DNA of 64,000 nucleotides, taken from assembly GCF_002093665.1 (NCBI RefSeq), contig NZ_MRWE01000025.1:1-64000 (forward strand), in the 5' to 3' direction. A model generated the notes under the pieces. The model saw only the letters and a program-made list of their open reading frames with translations. It had not been told where the DNA came from and made no database searches. The translations under genes were made by a program, and so were the position numbers. Positions 34,993 through 43,873 of this stretch are shown here, in pieces; the stretch's first letter is position 1, and each line of letters opens with the position of its first letter. This DNA comes from Rouxiella badensis (GTDB taxonomy: Bacteria > Pseudomonadota > Gammaproteobacteria > Enterobacterales > Enterobacteriaceae).

Positions 34993-35670
34993 TTAACCGC
35001 GCAACAGCGCATTGCGGAACGACAGAATATGTCCCTCGGCGGCATCGGCGGCGGCCTGTGCGTCCCGTGCCGCCAGTGCGCTTATAATCGCCCGATGCTC
35101 CTCAATAACTTCCTGCATGTGCCCCTCTTTCGACAGTGAGCTGGCCCAGAAGCGCTGCGCCTGCGCGTGCAGCACGCTGAGAATATCCATCAGCATTTTG
35201 TTGCCTGCAACCTTGGCCAGCAGCTGATGAAACTGGTTATCCAGCAGCATCATGCCATCGCGATCGCGCTGTTGGCTGGCGACCTCAATTTGTTGGTTGA
35301 TGGCTTCAAGCTCGGCGATGTCCTGAGCGGCAATGCGCTGGCTGGCCAGCTTCATACATAGCACCTCATTCGCCAGACGAACTTCAATCAGTTCCAGCGC
35401 GTCGTCTATCGACAGCGGCGACACCATCACTCCCTTGCGCGGAATAATTTGCAGCAGCCCTTCATTCGACAGCCGGTGGATGGCCTGATTAACCGGCGTA
35501 CGACCCATCGACAGGTCGCTCATCACCTGTGCGGTATTCAAATATTCGCCTGGCTTATAGCTCAGGGTCACCAGCGCCTGCTTGAAACGGCGATACGCCT
35601 GCTCGTTTAACGACAATCCTGCTTCATCAATCGCCGGTCTTTCCTGCGTTTCTGTGACCTCGGTCTTCAC
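34993..35670 (-). CDS. GntR-family (FadR/FCD-type) transcriptional regulator
   Basis: 225-residue regulator with an N-terminal winged helix (about 30-85; LNTAQVMSDLSMGRTPVNQA, then LLQIIPRKGVMV) and a C-terminal all-helical FCD effector domain that usually binds carboxylic acids through histidines (NQFHQLL, EEHRAII). It is divergent from the DUF2848-amidase operon across 135 bases holding a perfect 14-base palindrome, so it most likely regulates that operon. It is convergent with ygfF. Confidence 0.88.
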   Translation of the reverse strand: MKTEVTETQERPAIDEAGLSLNEQAYRRFKQALVTLSYKPGEYLNTAQVMSDLSMGRTPVNQAIHRLSNEGLLQIIPRKGVMVSPLSIDDALELIEVRLANEVLCMKLASQRIAAQDIAELEAINQQIEVASQQRDRDGMMLLDNQFHQLLAKVAGNKMLMDILSVLHAQAQRFWASSLSKEGHMQEVIEEHRAIISALAARDAQAAADAAEGHILSFRNALLRG

Positions 35671-35752
35671 ATCCAGCTCCTGCTGAAAAGATTTTTAGAC
35701 ATTCTACACAAAAACATGGCACGGAAATCGCTTATTTAATGAATGAAGTTAT

Positions 35753-35766
35753 AGTGAAATTTCACT
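35753..35766. promoter_or_regulatory. Perfect palindrome, probable GntR operator
   Basis: AGTGAAATTTCACT is a perfect 14-base inverted repeat between the divergent GntR gene and the DUF2848 gene, about 40 bases before the latter's start. Its size and position fit an operator for the FCD-type regulator. Confidence 0.6.
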
Positions 35767-35805
35767 GTGTTTTTAAAAAAGATTAATTAATAGAGGATCT
35801 GCCCG

Positions 35806-36516
35806 ATGAAACTGACCTTCACACTGCCGGCATTAACGACCGGAAATCAACCCTCCAGCTCAGACGCGGCAAGGATCGAGGTCGATATCGACAGTCTGGT
35901 GATCGCCGGATGGGCAGGACGCGATCCTGAAGCCATCATGCACCACATTAGTGAGCTTGAGGCGCTGGGCGTGCCCCGTCCGAGTGCAGTCCCGCTGTTT
36001 TACCGCGTGGCCGCCAACCAGCTGACGCAAAATAAATCGGTAGAAGTGATAGGCCGTGCCAGTTCCGGTGAGGCCGAAGTGTTTATTTTCACCCATCAAG
36101 GGGAGCTATACGTCTCGCTCGCCTCCGATCACACCGACCGTGAGCTCGAGTCGCACAGCGTGGCACTGTCGAAGCAGCTGTGTGTGAAGCCTGTGGCAAC
36201 GGTCGCATGGCGTATGAGCGAAGTGGCAGCCCATTGGGATCAGTTGATCCTGCGTGCCTGGATCAAGGAAGACGGTGAATTTCGTCTGTATCAGCAAGGG
36301 CCGCTGTCGAGCCTGCGTCAGCCCGACGACCTGCTGAGCCGTTATCTGAACGGCGACCCCCTTCCGGCAGAAGGGTTAGGGATGACCTGTGGCACCGTCG
36401 CGGCGATAGGTGGCATTCGTCCTGCAACAGAGTTTCGCATGGAGCTGGTCGATGAACGCCTCGGGCGCAGCATCAGCCATGCCTATCACAGCCTTGAACT
36501 GCCCGTCGTCGCCTAA
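35806..36516 (+). CDS. DUF2848 family protein
   Basis: The 236-residue protein matches the DUF2848 family as I remember it, including SDHTDREL and KPVATVAW segments and the GMTCGT region near the C-terminus. No function has been established for the family to my knowledge. The layout of acidic and histidine residues (HTDRE) recalls fumarylacetoacetate-hydrolase-like enzymes, but I cannot verify that. It has no signal peptide. It starts a tight series with amidase, EthD-like protein and MHS transporter genes (41 bases to the amidase), which suggests a catabolic role. Confidence 0.75.
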   Translation: MKLTFTLPALTTGNQPSSSDAARIEVDIDSLVIAGWAGRDPEAIMHHISELEALGVPRPSAVPLFYRVAANQLTQNKSVEVIGRASSGEAEVFIFTHQGELYVSLASDHTDRELESHSVALSKQLCVKPVATVAWRMSEVAAHWDQLILRAWIKEDGEFRLYQQGPLSSLRQPDDLLSRYLNGDPLPAEGLGMTCGTVAAIGGIRPATEFRMELVDERLGRSISHAYHSLELPVVA

Positions 36517-36557
36517 CGGCGGCGTTAACCCAACTTGAGCCACCCCAGGAAGCAACG

Positions 36558-37913
36558 ATGAATTCTCACCTTTCATTAAGCCTACAGCAGGCGATTGAAC
36601 AACTGGCACTCGGCACGGTAACCCCCGAGCAGCTGACCGAGCAGGCACTGGCCCAGATTTCTGCCGAAGACGGCGAAGGCCGCCGCGCCTTCACGCAGGT
36701 TTATGCGCAGTGGGCGCGTGAGCAGGCGGCGGCTTCCACCGCGCGCCGTGCCGCCGATAACGCCCTTTCACCGATTGACGGTGTGCCGGTATCGGTCAAG
36801 GACCTGTTCGACGTGTCGGGTTATGTCACCACCGGCGGATCGCGCGTGCTGGCCGAGGCACCCGCCGCCACGGCGCACGCCGAGATAGTCGAAAGGTTGC
36901 TTAAGGCCGGTGCGGTGATAGTGGGTAAAACCAATATGACCGAGTTTGCCTATTCGGGGCTGGGCATCAACCCGCATTACGGCACGCCGGCTAACCCCTG
37001 GGATCGCACAGCGCGCCGCATTCCGGGTGGCTCTTCATCGGGCGCGGCCGTTTCCGTTTCTGACGACATGTGCTTTGGCGCGGTCGGCAGCGATACCGGC
37101 GGCTCGGTGCGCATTCCGGCCGCGTTCTGCGGACTGACCGGTTTTAAACCGACGGCACGCCGAATTTCCATGGCTGGCGTGTTGCCGCTCTCAGCCTCGC
37201 TCGACTCGGTAGGCACCCTGGCCCGTGATGTCGCGAGCTGCGTTGCGCTCGACGCGGCCATCGCCAAACAACCGTTATCACTGACGGTGAAAGACTTGTC
37301 CGAAGCGCACTTTGCCGTTCCGCAAACTTTGGTACTCGACGGTCTCGATGCCGCAGTGAGCGATGCCTTTGCTCGCGCGATTGCCCACCTCAGGCAGGCC
37401 GGTGCCACGGTGACCGAAATCCCTCTGACCGAACTCTCTGAACTGGAGACTATCAACGCCAGTGGCGGTTTCACCGCGCTGGAATCGTGGGCGTGGCACA
37501 AAGATTTAATCGCGCAACGCGCGGACGGCTATGACCCGCGCGTGGTCTCGCGCATTCGCCGCGGTGAGCCGTTGGGCGAAACCTCGCGTCAACGGCTGGT
37601 GCAGCAGCGCACTGACTGGCAGCAGCGGGTCAGCGCGCGGGTACAACAGTATGACGCGCTGCTGATGCCGACTGTGCCTTTTGTCGCGCCGGGTATCGCC
37701 GAGCTTGAAGCCGATGAGGAGCTCTATTTCCGTATCAATGGTGCCGCGCTGCGTAATCCTTCTGTGATCAATTTCCTCGACGGCTGTGCGGTCTCCCTGC
37801 CTTGTCAGGCCGAAGGCGCTGCGCCGGTCGGGTTGATGGTTGCGGCACTGCCGATGCAGGACGAGGCGCTGATGAGCTGGGCACTGGAGATAGAACGCTG
37901 CCTTAACGCCTGA
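36558..37913 (+). CDS. Amidase-signature family hydrolase
   Basis: 451-residue cytoplasmic hydrolase of the amidase signature family, using a Ser-cisSer-Lys triad. K81 lies in VSVKDLFD, the cis-serine in GGSSSG (157-162), and the nucleophile is S183 in GSDTGGSVR. From memory it resembles AtzF/AtzE-like and other small-molecule amidases more than GatA, and no gatB or gatC is nearby. The substrate is unknown. The linked transporter and GntR regulator imply an imported amide or ureide. Confidence 0.88.
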   Translation: MNSHLSLSLQQAIEQLALGTVTPEQLTEQALAQISAEDGEGRRAFTQVYAQWAREQAAASTARRAADNALSPIDGVPVSVKDLFDVSGYVTTGGSRVLAEAPAATAHAEIVERLLKAGAVIVGKTNMTEFAYSGLGINPHYGTPANPWDRTARRIPGGSSSGAAVSVSDDMCFGAVGSDTGGSVRIPAAFCGLTGFKPTARRISMAGVLPLSASLDSVGTLARDVASCVALDAAIAKQPLSLTVKDLSEAHFAVPQTLVLDGLDAAVSDAFARAIAHLRQAGATVTEIPLTELSELETINASGGFTALESWAWHKDLIAQRADGYDPRVVSRIRRGEPLGETSRQRLVQQRTDWQQRVSARVQQYDALLMPTVPFVAPGIAELEADEELYFRINGAALRNPSVINFLDGCAVSLPCQAEGAAPVGLMVAALPMQDEALMSWALEIERCLNA

Positions 37914-37992
37914 TTTCTACTTCTCAATTTTAATAAACAGAAACAGACACGACGACACTTATTCACCACTCTGGACAATGACAGGAACCATT

Positions 37993-38637
37993 ATGAACTC
38001 TTCCCATCAGGGCATGCTTTTTGTAGCAACCGACGTCGCCGCTCAGGACGAAGCGGATTTCAACCAATGGTACGATCGTGAACACGTCGAAGAACGTGTG
38101 CGGATCGAAGGCTTCCTGTCCGGCACGCGCTATCAGTCGCTGAAGGGCGGACGCAAATATCTGGGCCTGTATAAAACCCGATCGCTCGAAAGCTTTACCT
38201 CCGCGGCGTATCACGCGGCCTTTACCCGCCAGACCGCATGGTCAGTCGCCAATCTGCAAAAGATGCAGTCGCCCATGCGCCGCGTCTGCGCAATTAGCGC
38301 GGTGGTGGGCATAGGCAACGGTAGCCATCTCGCCATCATTACGCTGCCGGCGGATACGGAAGAAAGTCGTATTGCCGAGTTGGGGACCACGCTGTTTGCC
38401 CACGACGGATTTATTCGCTCTAGCTTGTTAACGCCGGATACGGCACTCAGCACGCCGTTGCCGAAAGAGTCGACCGATAACCGCCAGCTGCTGCCGATGA
38501 TGTTGCTTGAAAGCAGCAGCCTTGAAGCCTCCGAACGTCTTGCCGCGCACGCCTGCCACGCGCTGGACTACCCGCTTGACGAGGTGCTGCACTACGGCCT
38601 CGGCTGGCAACTTACCGCACAGGAGTTGAAATTATGA
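37993..38637 (+). CDS. EthD-like / dimeric alpha-beta barrel protein
   Basis: 214-residue protein beginning at ATG 37993 after AGGA. The first 100 residues have the FNQWYDREHVEERV pattern of dimeric alpha-beta barrel (EthD-like) proteins, which often act on or bind small catabolic intermediates. The second half repeats the fold more weakly. Its stop overlaps the start of the transporter gene (ATGA), so the two are translationally coupled. I do not recognise an exact family and assign no function. Confidence 0.6.
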   Translation: MNSSHQGMLFVATDVAAQDEADFNQWYDREHVEERVRIEGFLSGTRYQSLKGGRKYLGLYKTRSLESFTSAAYHAAFTRQTAWSVANLQKMQSPMRRVCAISAVVGIGNGSHLAIITLPADTEESRIAELGTTLFAHDGFIRSSLLTPDTALSTPLPKESTDNRQLLPMMLLESSSLEASERLAAHACHALDYPLDEVLHYGLGWQLTAQELKL

Positions 38638-39962
38638 GTCTTTCTTCGACCGATAATCCAAAGATTTTATCTCCGAAAACCGCCAGCGCTGAGCATACTC
38701 CGCCTAACACCGGACGTTTGGCGGCGGCCAGTTCGATTGGTACCGCGCTGGAATGGTACGACTTTACCGTCTACAACATCATGGCCGCGCTGATTTTTAA
38801 CCACGTGTTCTTTCCGTCATTCGATCCGCTGGTTGGCACGATTCTGGCCTTCTCGACCTACGCGGTCGGCTATGTGTCACGCCCAATCGGCGGCATGGTG
38901 TTTGGTCATCTGGGAGACGTACTCGGGCGCAAATTTGTACTGGTGACCACGCTTGTTATCATGGGGGTGACCACGGCGCTGATGGGCATGCTGCCAGGCT
39001 ATGCAAGCTGGGGTATCTGGAGTCCGCTGCTGTTGGTCAGCCTGCGCTTTATTCAGGGCATTGCGCTCGGCGGGGAATGGGCCGGTGCGGTACTGCTGTC
39101 GATGGAGCACGGAAAACCCGAGCAGCGTGGGCGTAATGCTTCGTTTGCGCAGGTGGGGCCGTCATGCGGCACGCTTATTGGCACCGGGCTTATCACGCTG
39201 GTCACGGTGTTTCTTTCTGCCGATGACTTCCAACTGTGGGGCTGGCGTATTCCGTTCGTGCTGAGTCTGGTATTGGTGATGTTCGGCCTGTGGCTGCGCC
39301 GTGGCGTCGGTGAGACGCCGGCGTTCCTTAAACTGGAGCAGACTAAAAACACCACCCACACGCCGATTAAAGAAGTATTCAGCCAGCATCTGCGGCCTCT
39401 ACTGGTCGCCGGAGGAGCACGCATTGGCTCCGACGTGCTCTATGCGCTGGTGGTGGTCTTCACGCTAACCTACGTGACCACGGTTCTGCATCTACCGCGA
39501 CCGTTGGCGCTGACGGCCACTATGCTCGGCGCGCTCGGTAACGCCATCACCGTACCAATGTTTGGTGCGCTGTCGGATAAATGGGGCCGCCGTCCGGTAT
39601 ATATCATGGGCGCTGCGTTAGCGATTGCCTGGTCTTTCGTCTTCTTTATGCTGCTCGATAGCGCGCACCCGGTGCTGATTTGTCTGGCGGTGATCGGCGG
39701 ACTGCAGGTTCACGCCATTATGTACGGTCCGCAGGCGGCGTTTGTGACCGAACAGTTCCCCACGCGCGTGCGCTATGCGGGTTCTTCGCTGGCGTATACG
39801 CTTTCGGGGATCGTCGGCGGTGGTTTTGCGCCATTGATCATCACCTCATTGTATAAAGAATACAGCACCACGCTGGCGGTCTCGGGCTATGTCACATTGA
39901 CGCTGCTTATCACTCTGCTAGCCGTATTTGCGGCCAAAGAGACGGCCAAAAAACCGCTATAA
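38634..39962 (+). CDS. MHS-family MFS transporter
   Basis: 442-residue inner-membrane symporter with about 12 helices and the metabolite:H+ symporter (MHS) signatures TALEWYDFTVYN near residue 37, GHLGDVLGRK in the first loop and GALSDKWGRRP in the middle loop. Relatives such as ShiA, KgtP and ProP carry organic acids or osmolytes. As the last gene of the GntR-controlled cluster it probably imports the substrate of the amidase and DUF2848 enzymes. A terminator follows. Confidence 0.88.
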   Translation: MSLSSTDNPKILSPKTASAEHTPPNTGRLAAASSIGTALEWYDFTVYNIMAALIFNHVFFPSFDPLVGTILAFSTYAVGYVSRPIGGMVFGHLGDVLGRKFVLVTTLVIMGVTTALMGMLPGYASWGIWSPLLLVSLRFIQGIALGGEWAGAVLLSMEHGKPEQRGRNASFAQVGPSCGTLIGTGLITLVTVFLSADDFQLWGWRIPFVLSLVLVMFGLWLRRGVGETPAFLKLEQTKNTTHTPIKEVFSQHLRPLLVAGGARIGSDVLYALVVVFTLTYVTTVLHLPRPLALTATMLGALGNAITVPMFGALSDKWGRRPVYIMGAALAIAWSFVFFMLLDSAHPVLICLAVIGGLQVHAIMYGPQAAFVTEQFPTRVRYAGSSLAYTLSGIVGGGFAPLIITSLYKEYSTTLAVSGYVTLTLLITLLAVFAAKETAKKPL

Positions 39963-39994
39963 ATACCGAGCGCTGTTTCGGGAAAAGAACCGTT

Positions 39995-40022
39995 AAAGCG
40001 ATCCTTTGTGGTCGCTTTTTTT
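39995..40022 (+). terminator. Rho-independent terminator after the MHS transporter gene
   Basis: AAAGCGA (39995-40001) pairs with TCGCTTT (40012-40018) around ten bases, followed by further T. It ends the DUF2848-amidase-EthD-MHS transcript. Confidence 0.8.
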
Positions 40023-40132
40023 ATTGCTCCTGCGCCGGGTCTTGCGGGTGCATTCCCCTGTTTTACGGCCGCGATTCCCTGAGCATCTTCACAGATTCCG
40101 CTTTGAATTTTCATCCCAACTCATCCAGCGAT

Positions 40133-40204
40133 GACCGAATTCGGTCAATGCCACACAAACGGTCATAAACGGTCAAAAACTTTGGCGAGGAATTGTGACC
40201 GTTT
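40133..40204. promoter_or_regulatory. Cluster of CGGTCA repeats, probable operator
   Basis: A perfect palindrome GACCGAATTCGGTC (40133-40146) is followed by two direct repeats of AAACGGTCA (40157-40165 and 40167-40175, spaced ten bases, one helical turn) and an inverted copy TGACCGTTT (40196-40204). All share CGGTC. The cluster lies 210-280 bases before the DeoR-type gene. It may bind that regulator or another; the ten-base phasing favours cooperative binding on one DNA face. Confidence 0.5.
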
Positions 40205-40417
40205 GCCGAAATGCCAGTGACGGCTTGCAAGATTGAAAGCGATTTAATGCAGGCCCCACCACAAATCCTGAATTAAAGGTTTCACCTTTTCTCATTTTTT
40301 TTTGACAACTATCACACGGAGAACGCGGCAAAAAGACCGCGCTGCCCGCTTTGAGGCAACGCGCATTCAGCATGCGAGCGGTTGCGTATCTTAATAAACA
40401 TCGGGAAGGGGAAAAAA

Positions 40418-41260
40418 ATGCTGCCTGTAGAACGTCATCGCTTTATTACCGAAGTCCTTAGCCAACGTGGTCGGGTGCTGGTGCAGGAGGTCGCTGCCAT
40501 GTGCCATATCTCGATGGAGACAGCGCGCCGCGATCTCGCGCTACTCGAGAAACATGGGGTGCTGTTGCGCAGCCACGGTGGAGCGGTGTTTGTGAATCGC
40601 CATGAAAATGAAACGCTCTACGTGCCTGCGCAGATAGAACAGGGTGAATCATTTCGCGAGCGCAGCAATCAGTCACCGGACCAGAAAACGCGCATCGCTA
40701 AACGAGCGCTGGCACTGATTAATCCCGGTGACTGCCTGCTGCTCGATAGCAGCTCGACCAGTTGGTTTCTGGCGCGCCAGCTGCCGGATATTCAGCTGGT
40801 GGTGCTGACCAATTCGCTGCACATCATCCAGACCCTGGCCGCCAAGGCCAACGTAAAAACCATCGGGCTGGGCGGTGAATATTCGGCCAAGTATGAGGAT
40901 TTTATCGGCGTGCTGGCCGAGAAGATTTTGAAAGAGTTCGTGATTAACAAACTGTTTTTCTCCTGTCACGGTATTAGCCATGAAGGCGGTATTCGTGAGA
41001 GCAACGAGCATCACGCGCGTCTCAAGCAGCAGATGGTGCTGTCGTCGGAGCACAAGATTTTGCTGGCCGACTCCAGCAAGTTTGGCCGCCGCTCGTTTGC
41101 CCGTATCTGCCATTACCGGGAGATAGATACGTTGATTACCGACTCCCTGGAAGACGATGAGTTCCGTCAGGAACTGGCCTGGAGCAACGTCAACGTGATT
41201 GAGGTTTCGCCGGTCAGGAGCAAGCCAAAGACCCACCGGGGAGATCCTTTTCCCATTTAA
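40418..41260 (+). CDS. DeoR-family transcriptional regulator
   Basis: I start at ATG 40418 after GGGAAGGGG, giving 280 residues. The N-terminal helix-turn-helix (VLVQEVAAMCHISMETARRD, about 20-39) and a sugar-phosphate-sensing domain related to phosphosugar isomerases (LLLDSSSTSWFLARQL, LGGEYSAKYEDF) are typical of DeoR regulators. It precedes a sugar ABC operon on the same strand by 91 bases and probably represses it until a phosphorylated sugar accumulates. Confidence 0.88.
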   Translation: MLPVERHRFITEVLSQRGRVLVQEVAAMCHISMETARRDLALLEKHGVLLRSHGGAVFVNRHENETLYVPAQIEQGESFRERSNQSPDQKTRIAKRALALINPGDCLLLDSSSTSWFLARQLPDIQLVVLTNSLHIIQTLAAKANVKTIGLGGEYSAKYEDFIGVLAEKILKEFVINKLFFSCHGISHEGGIRESNEHHARLKQQMVLSSEHKILLADSSKFGRRSFARICHYREIDTLITDSLEDDEFRQELAWSNVNVIEVSPVRSKPKTHRGDPFPI

Positions 41261-41267
41261 AAAACAT

Positions 41268-41279
41268 CTTATCGATAAG
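41268..41279. promoter_or_regulatory. Perfect palindrome ahead of the sugar ABC operon
   Basis: CTTATCGATAAG is a 12-base perfect inverted repeat seven bases after the stop of the DeoR-type gene and 73 bases before the binding-protein start. It could be an operator or only chance AT-rich symmetry. Confidence 0.35.
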
Positions 41280-41351
41280 TCACAACAACAATAACAGCCG
41301 TGGTGAGCCACTGACTGCGGTAAAAAACTGACATTTTGTGGAGTAATCAAC

Positions 41352-42335
41352 ATGAAGAAAACTGTCCTTGCCTGCCTGTTCGCTACCGCCTGTCTTTCTT
41401 TATCGGTGCACGCCGCCGACAAGATTCGCATGGGCGTAGTGGTAAAGGTTGGGGGAAATCCGTGGTTTAACGCGATGGAGGTCGGCATCAAGCAGGAGGC
41501 GGCGAAAGAAGGGATCGACGCCTTCCAGGTTGGCCCAACCGGCGCCGATCCTGCCCTGCAGGTGCGTGCTATCGAAGACCTGATTGCTCAGAAGGTCGAC
41601 ATCATCGGCGTAGTCCCGAACGATGCAAAAGTGCTGGAGCCAGTGTTGAAACGCGCTCACGACGCCGGAATCAAAATTATTACCCACGAATCACCGGATC
41701 AGAAATACGCCGACTGGGACTTTGAGATGGTCGATGCGCAGCAACACGGCATCAACCACATGATTGCTCTCGCAAAATGCATGAAAGAGACCGGCAGCTA
41801 TGCAGTCTACGTTGGCAGTCTGACCGTGCCGGTGCACAAGACCTGGGCCGACGCCGCAGTGAAATACCAGCAGGAACACTATCCCAATATGCACCAGGTG
41901 GGCGACCGCTTTGGCGTAGCCGAATCGCTGGATGACACCATCCGCACCACCAATGACCTGATGTCCAAGTACCCGGATCTAAAAGGCATTCTGGCTATCG
42001 GCTCTCAGGGACCGATTGGCGCAGGCCGTGCGGTATTGAACCGCGGCAAGGCGGGCGATATCTGCGTATTTGGCCCGTTCAGTCCGGGGCAGGGGGCGTC
42101 ACTGGTGAAAAGCGGCGCCATCAGCGGGGGGTATATCTGGAACCCGATGGTCGCGGGTGAAATCTTCGTGCGCATCGCCGGAATGATGGCGAAGGGCGAG
42201 AAAATCACCGACGGCATGGACATCGAAGGCATGGGCAAGGTGAAGGTCGATGAGACGACGCACACCATCGTAGGTAACCGTACCGAAAGTCTCGACAAAG
42301 ACAACCTGCCGAAACTGGTCAAAATGGGGCTGTAA
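41352..42335 (+). CDS. Sugar ABC transporter, periplasmic binding protein
   Basis: Type I periplasmic binding protein of 327 residues with a signal peptide ending VHA (about 21). The fold is that of the ribose/galactose/LsrB group: MGVVVKVGGNPWFNAMEVGI at the start, GADPALQVRAIEDLIAQKVD and NDAKVLEPVLKRAHDAGIKI. The mature sequence lacks obvious cell-wall anchors. Cotranscription with an AlsE and AlsK homologue suggests allose, allulose (psicose) or a related hexose. Two bases separate its stop from the ATPase gene. Confidence 0.87.
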   Translation: MKKTVLACLFATACLSLSVHAADKIRMGVVVKVGGNPWFNAMEVGIKQEAAKEGIDAFQVGPTGADPALQVRAIEDLIAQKVDIIGVVPNDAKVLEPVLKRAHDAGIKIITHESPDQKYADWDFEMVDAQQHGINHMIALAKCMKETGSYAVYVGSLTVPVHKTWADAAVKYQQEHYPNMHQVGDRFGVAESLDDTIRTTNDLMSKYPDLKGILAIGSQGPIGAGRAVLNRGKAGDICVFGPFSPGQGASLVKSGAISGGYIWNPMVAGEIFVRIAGMMAKGEKITDGMDIEGMGKVKVDETTHTIVGNRTESLDKDNLPKLVKMGL

Positions 42336-42337
42336 TT

Positions 42338-43873
42338 ATGGCGATCTCCGAGATTATCCAGCATGACACGACGGGCACTGAAAGCGTGCGTCCGTTAATC
42401 GACGTCAAAGACCTTTCCGTGACCTTCGGCGGACAGCGTGCGCTGAACAATATTGCTCTGCGGCTGATGCCCGGCGAAGTGCACTGCCTGGCCGGGACTA
42501 ACGGCTGCGGTAAAAGCACGCTGATTAAGATCATCTCGGGGGTCTACCAGCCTGACAGCGGCTGCAAAATTTCACTCGGCGAGCAGACGTTCAGCAAACT
42601 GACGCCGGATCAGGCGCGCAGCTTTGGCATTCAGGTTATCTATCAGGACCTGTCGCTGTTCCCGAATCTGAGCGTCGCCGAGAACATCGCTTTTGAGCAT
42701 AACCTGCACGGCCTGCTCGGCTGGTATCGCCCTGGGCGTCTGCGCCAGACCGCGCAGCGCATTCTCGACGAACTGAACTTTTCGCTCGATCTCGACAGCA
42801 AGGTTGCCGAGCTGCCGATTGCCCAGCGTCAGCAGGTTGCGATTTGCCGCGCGCTGGTCGCCGATGCGCGGCTGGTTATCATGGACGAACCGACGGCGTC
42901 GCTGACCCGCACCGAGGTCAATCAGCTGCTGCGTACCGTGCACTATCTCAAGCAGAAGGGGATAAGCGTCGTGTTCGTCAGCCATCGTCTCGATGAGGTG
43001 CTGGAGATTTCCGATCGCGTGACGGTCATTCGCGACGGTCAGAAAGTCGGGACCTTCCCGGCAGCCGAGGTCAGCAGCGAAAGACTGACCGAGCTGATGA
43101 CCGGTCTGAAACTCAATTACGCGCTGAAAGCGGCCAACCAGCACGATGAACGCATCATGCTCGAGCTGGACAACCTCAGCCGCGCCGGTCAATACCACAA
43201 CGTCAATCTCAAGCTGTATCAGGGCGAAGTGCTTGGCCTATGCGGTCTGCTGGGATCGGGGCGAACCGAGCTGGCGCTCAGCCTGTTTGGCATGACCAAA
43301 CCCGACAGCGGAAAAATCTATCTCGACAGCAAGCCCGTGCGCTTTCGCGGTCATGAAGACGCCATCAAGTCCGGCATCGGCTACGTCTCCGAGGATCGCC
43401 TGACGCTGGGGCTGGTACAGCAGCAGTCGGTGGGAGACAACACCGTACTGGCGATTATGGAAACGCTGCGCAGTCGTTTTCACTTGATCGACGAGTATCG
43501 TAAAAACCGCATTGTCCTTGAATGGATCGAAAAGCTGGGCGTTAAGGTGGCCAGCCCGGATCAGGCCATCTCGACGCTGTCCGGCGGCAATCAGCAAAAG
43601 ATCGTGCTCGCTAAATGGGTGCTGACGCAGCCGAAGATCCTGATCCTTGACTCGCCAACGGTGGGCGTTGACGTCGGTGCCAAGGCCAGCATTTATCAGT
43701 TGATCCACCAGCTGGCGGCAGAAGGGATCTCCATCTTACTGATTTCAGACGAAGTTCCTGAAGTGTATTTCAACTGTGACCGAGTACTGCACTTTAGCGA
43801 AGGCACTGTACTGGGCGAATACTTCCCGCGCGGAATAACGCAGCAGCAGCTTGCGGAGGCGGTAAATGCTTAA
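42338..43873 (+). CDS. Sugar ABC transporter, double ATPase subunit
   Basis: 511-residue cytoplasmic ATPase of the RbsA/MglA/AlsA type, with two nucleotide-binding domains. The first has Walker A GTNGCGKST and DEPTASL. The second has the degenerate loop GLLGSGRTE and the signature LSGGNQQK. This layout is characteristic of monosaccharide transporters. It overlaps the next permease gene by eight bases. Confidence 0.92.
   Translation: MAISEIIQHDTTGTESVRPLIDVKDLSVTFGGQRALNNIALRLMPGEVHCLAGTNGCGKSTLIKIISGVYQPDSGCKISLGEQTFSKLTPDQARSFGIQVIYQDLSLFPNLSVAENIAFEHNLHGLLGWYRPGRLRQTAQRILDELNFSLDLDSKVAELPIAQRQQVAICRALVADARLVIMDEPTASLTRTEVNQLLRTVHYLKQKGISVVFVSHRLDEVLEISDRVTVIRDGQKVGTFPAAEVSSERLTELMTGLKLNYALKAANQHDERIMLELDNLSRAGQYHNVNLKLYQGEVLGLCGLLGSGRTELALSLFGMTKPDSGKIYLDSKPVRFRGHEDAIKSGIGYVSEDRLTLGLVQQQSVGDNTVLAIMETLRSRFHLIDEYRKNRIVLEWIEKLGVKVASPDQAISTLSGGNQQKIVLAKWVLTQPKILILDSPTVGVDVGAKASIYQLIHQLAAEGISILLISDEVPEVYFNCDRVLHFSEGTVLGEYFPRGITQQQLAEAVNA

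Larger units (their letters stand above)
39963..40417. other. Intergenic region before the deoR-type gene
   Basis: A 455-base region with no credible gene. It holds a terminator (39995-40022), a set of CGGTC-based repeats (40133-40204), and a small hairpin AAAGGT (40275-40280)/ACCTTT (40284-40289) followed by nine T (40295-40303). TTGACA at 40302-40307 could be a -35 element, although no good -10 lies 16-18 bases later. The repeats are described separately. Confidence 0.55.
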
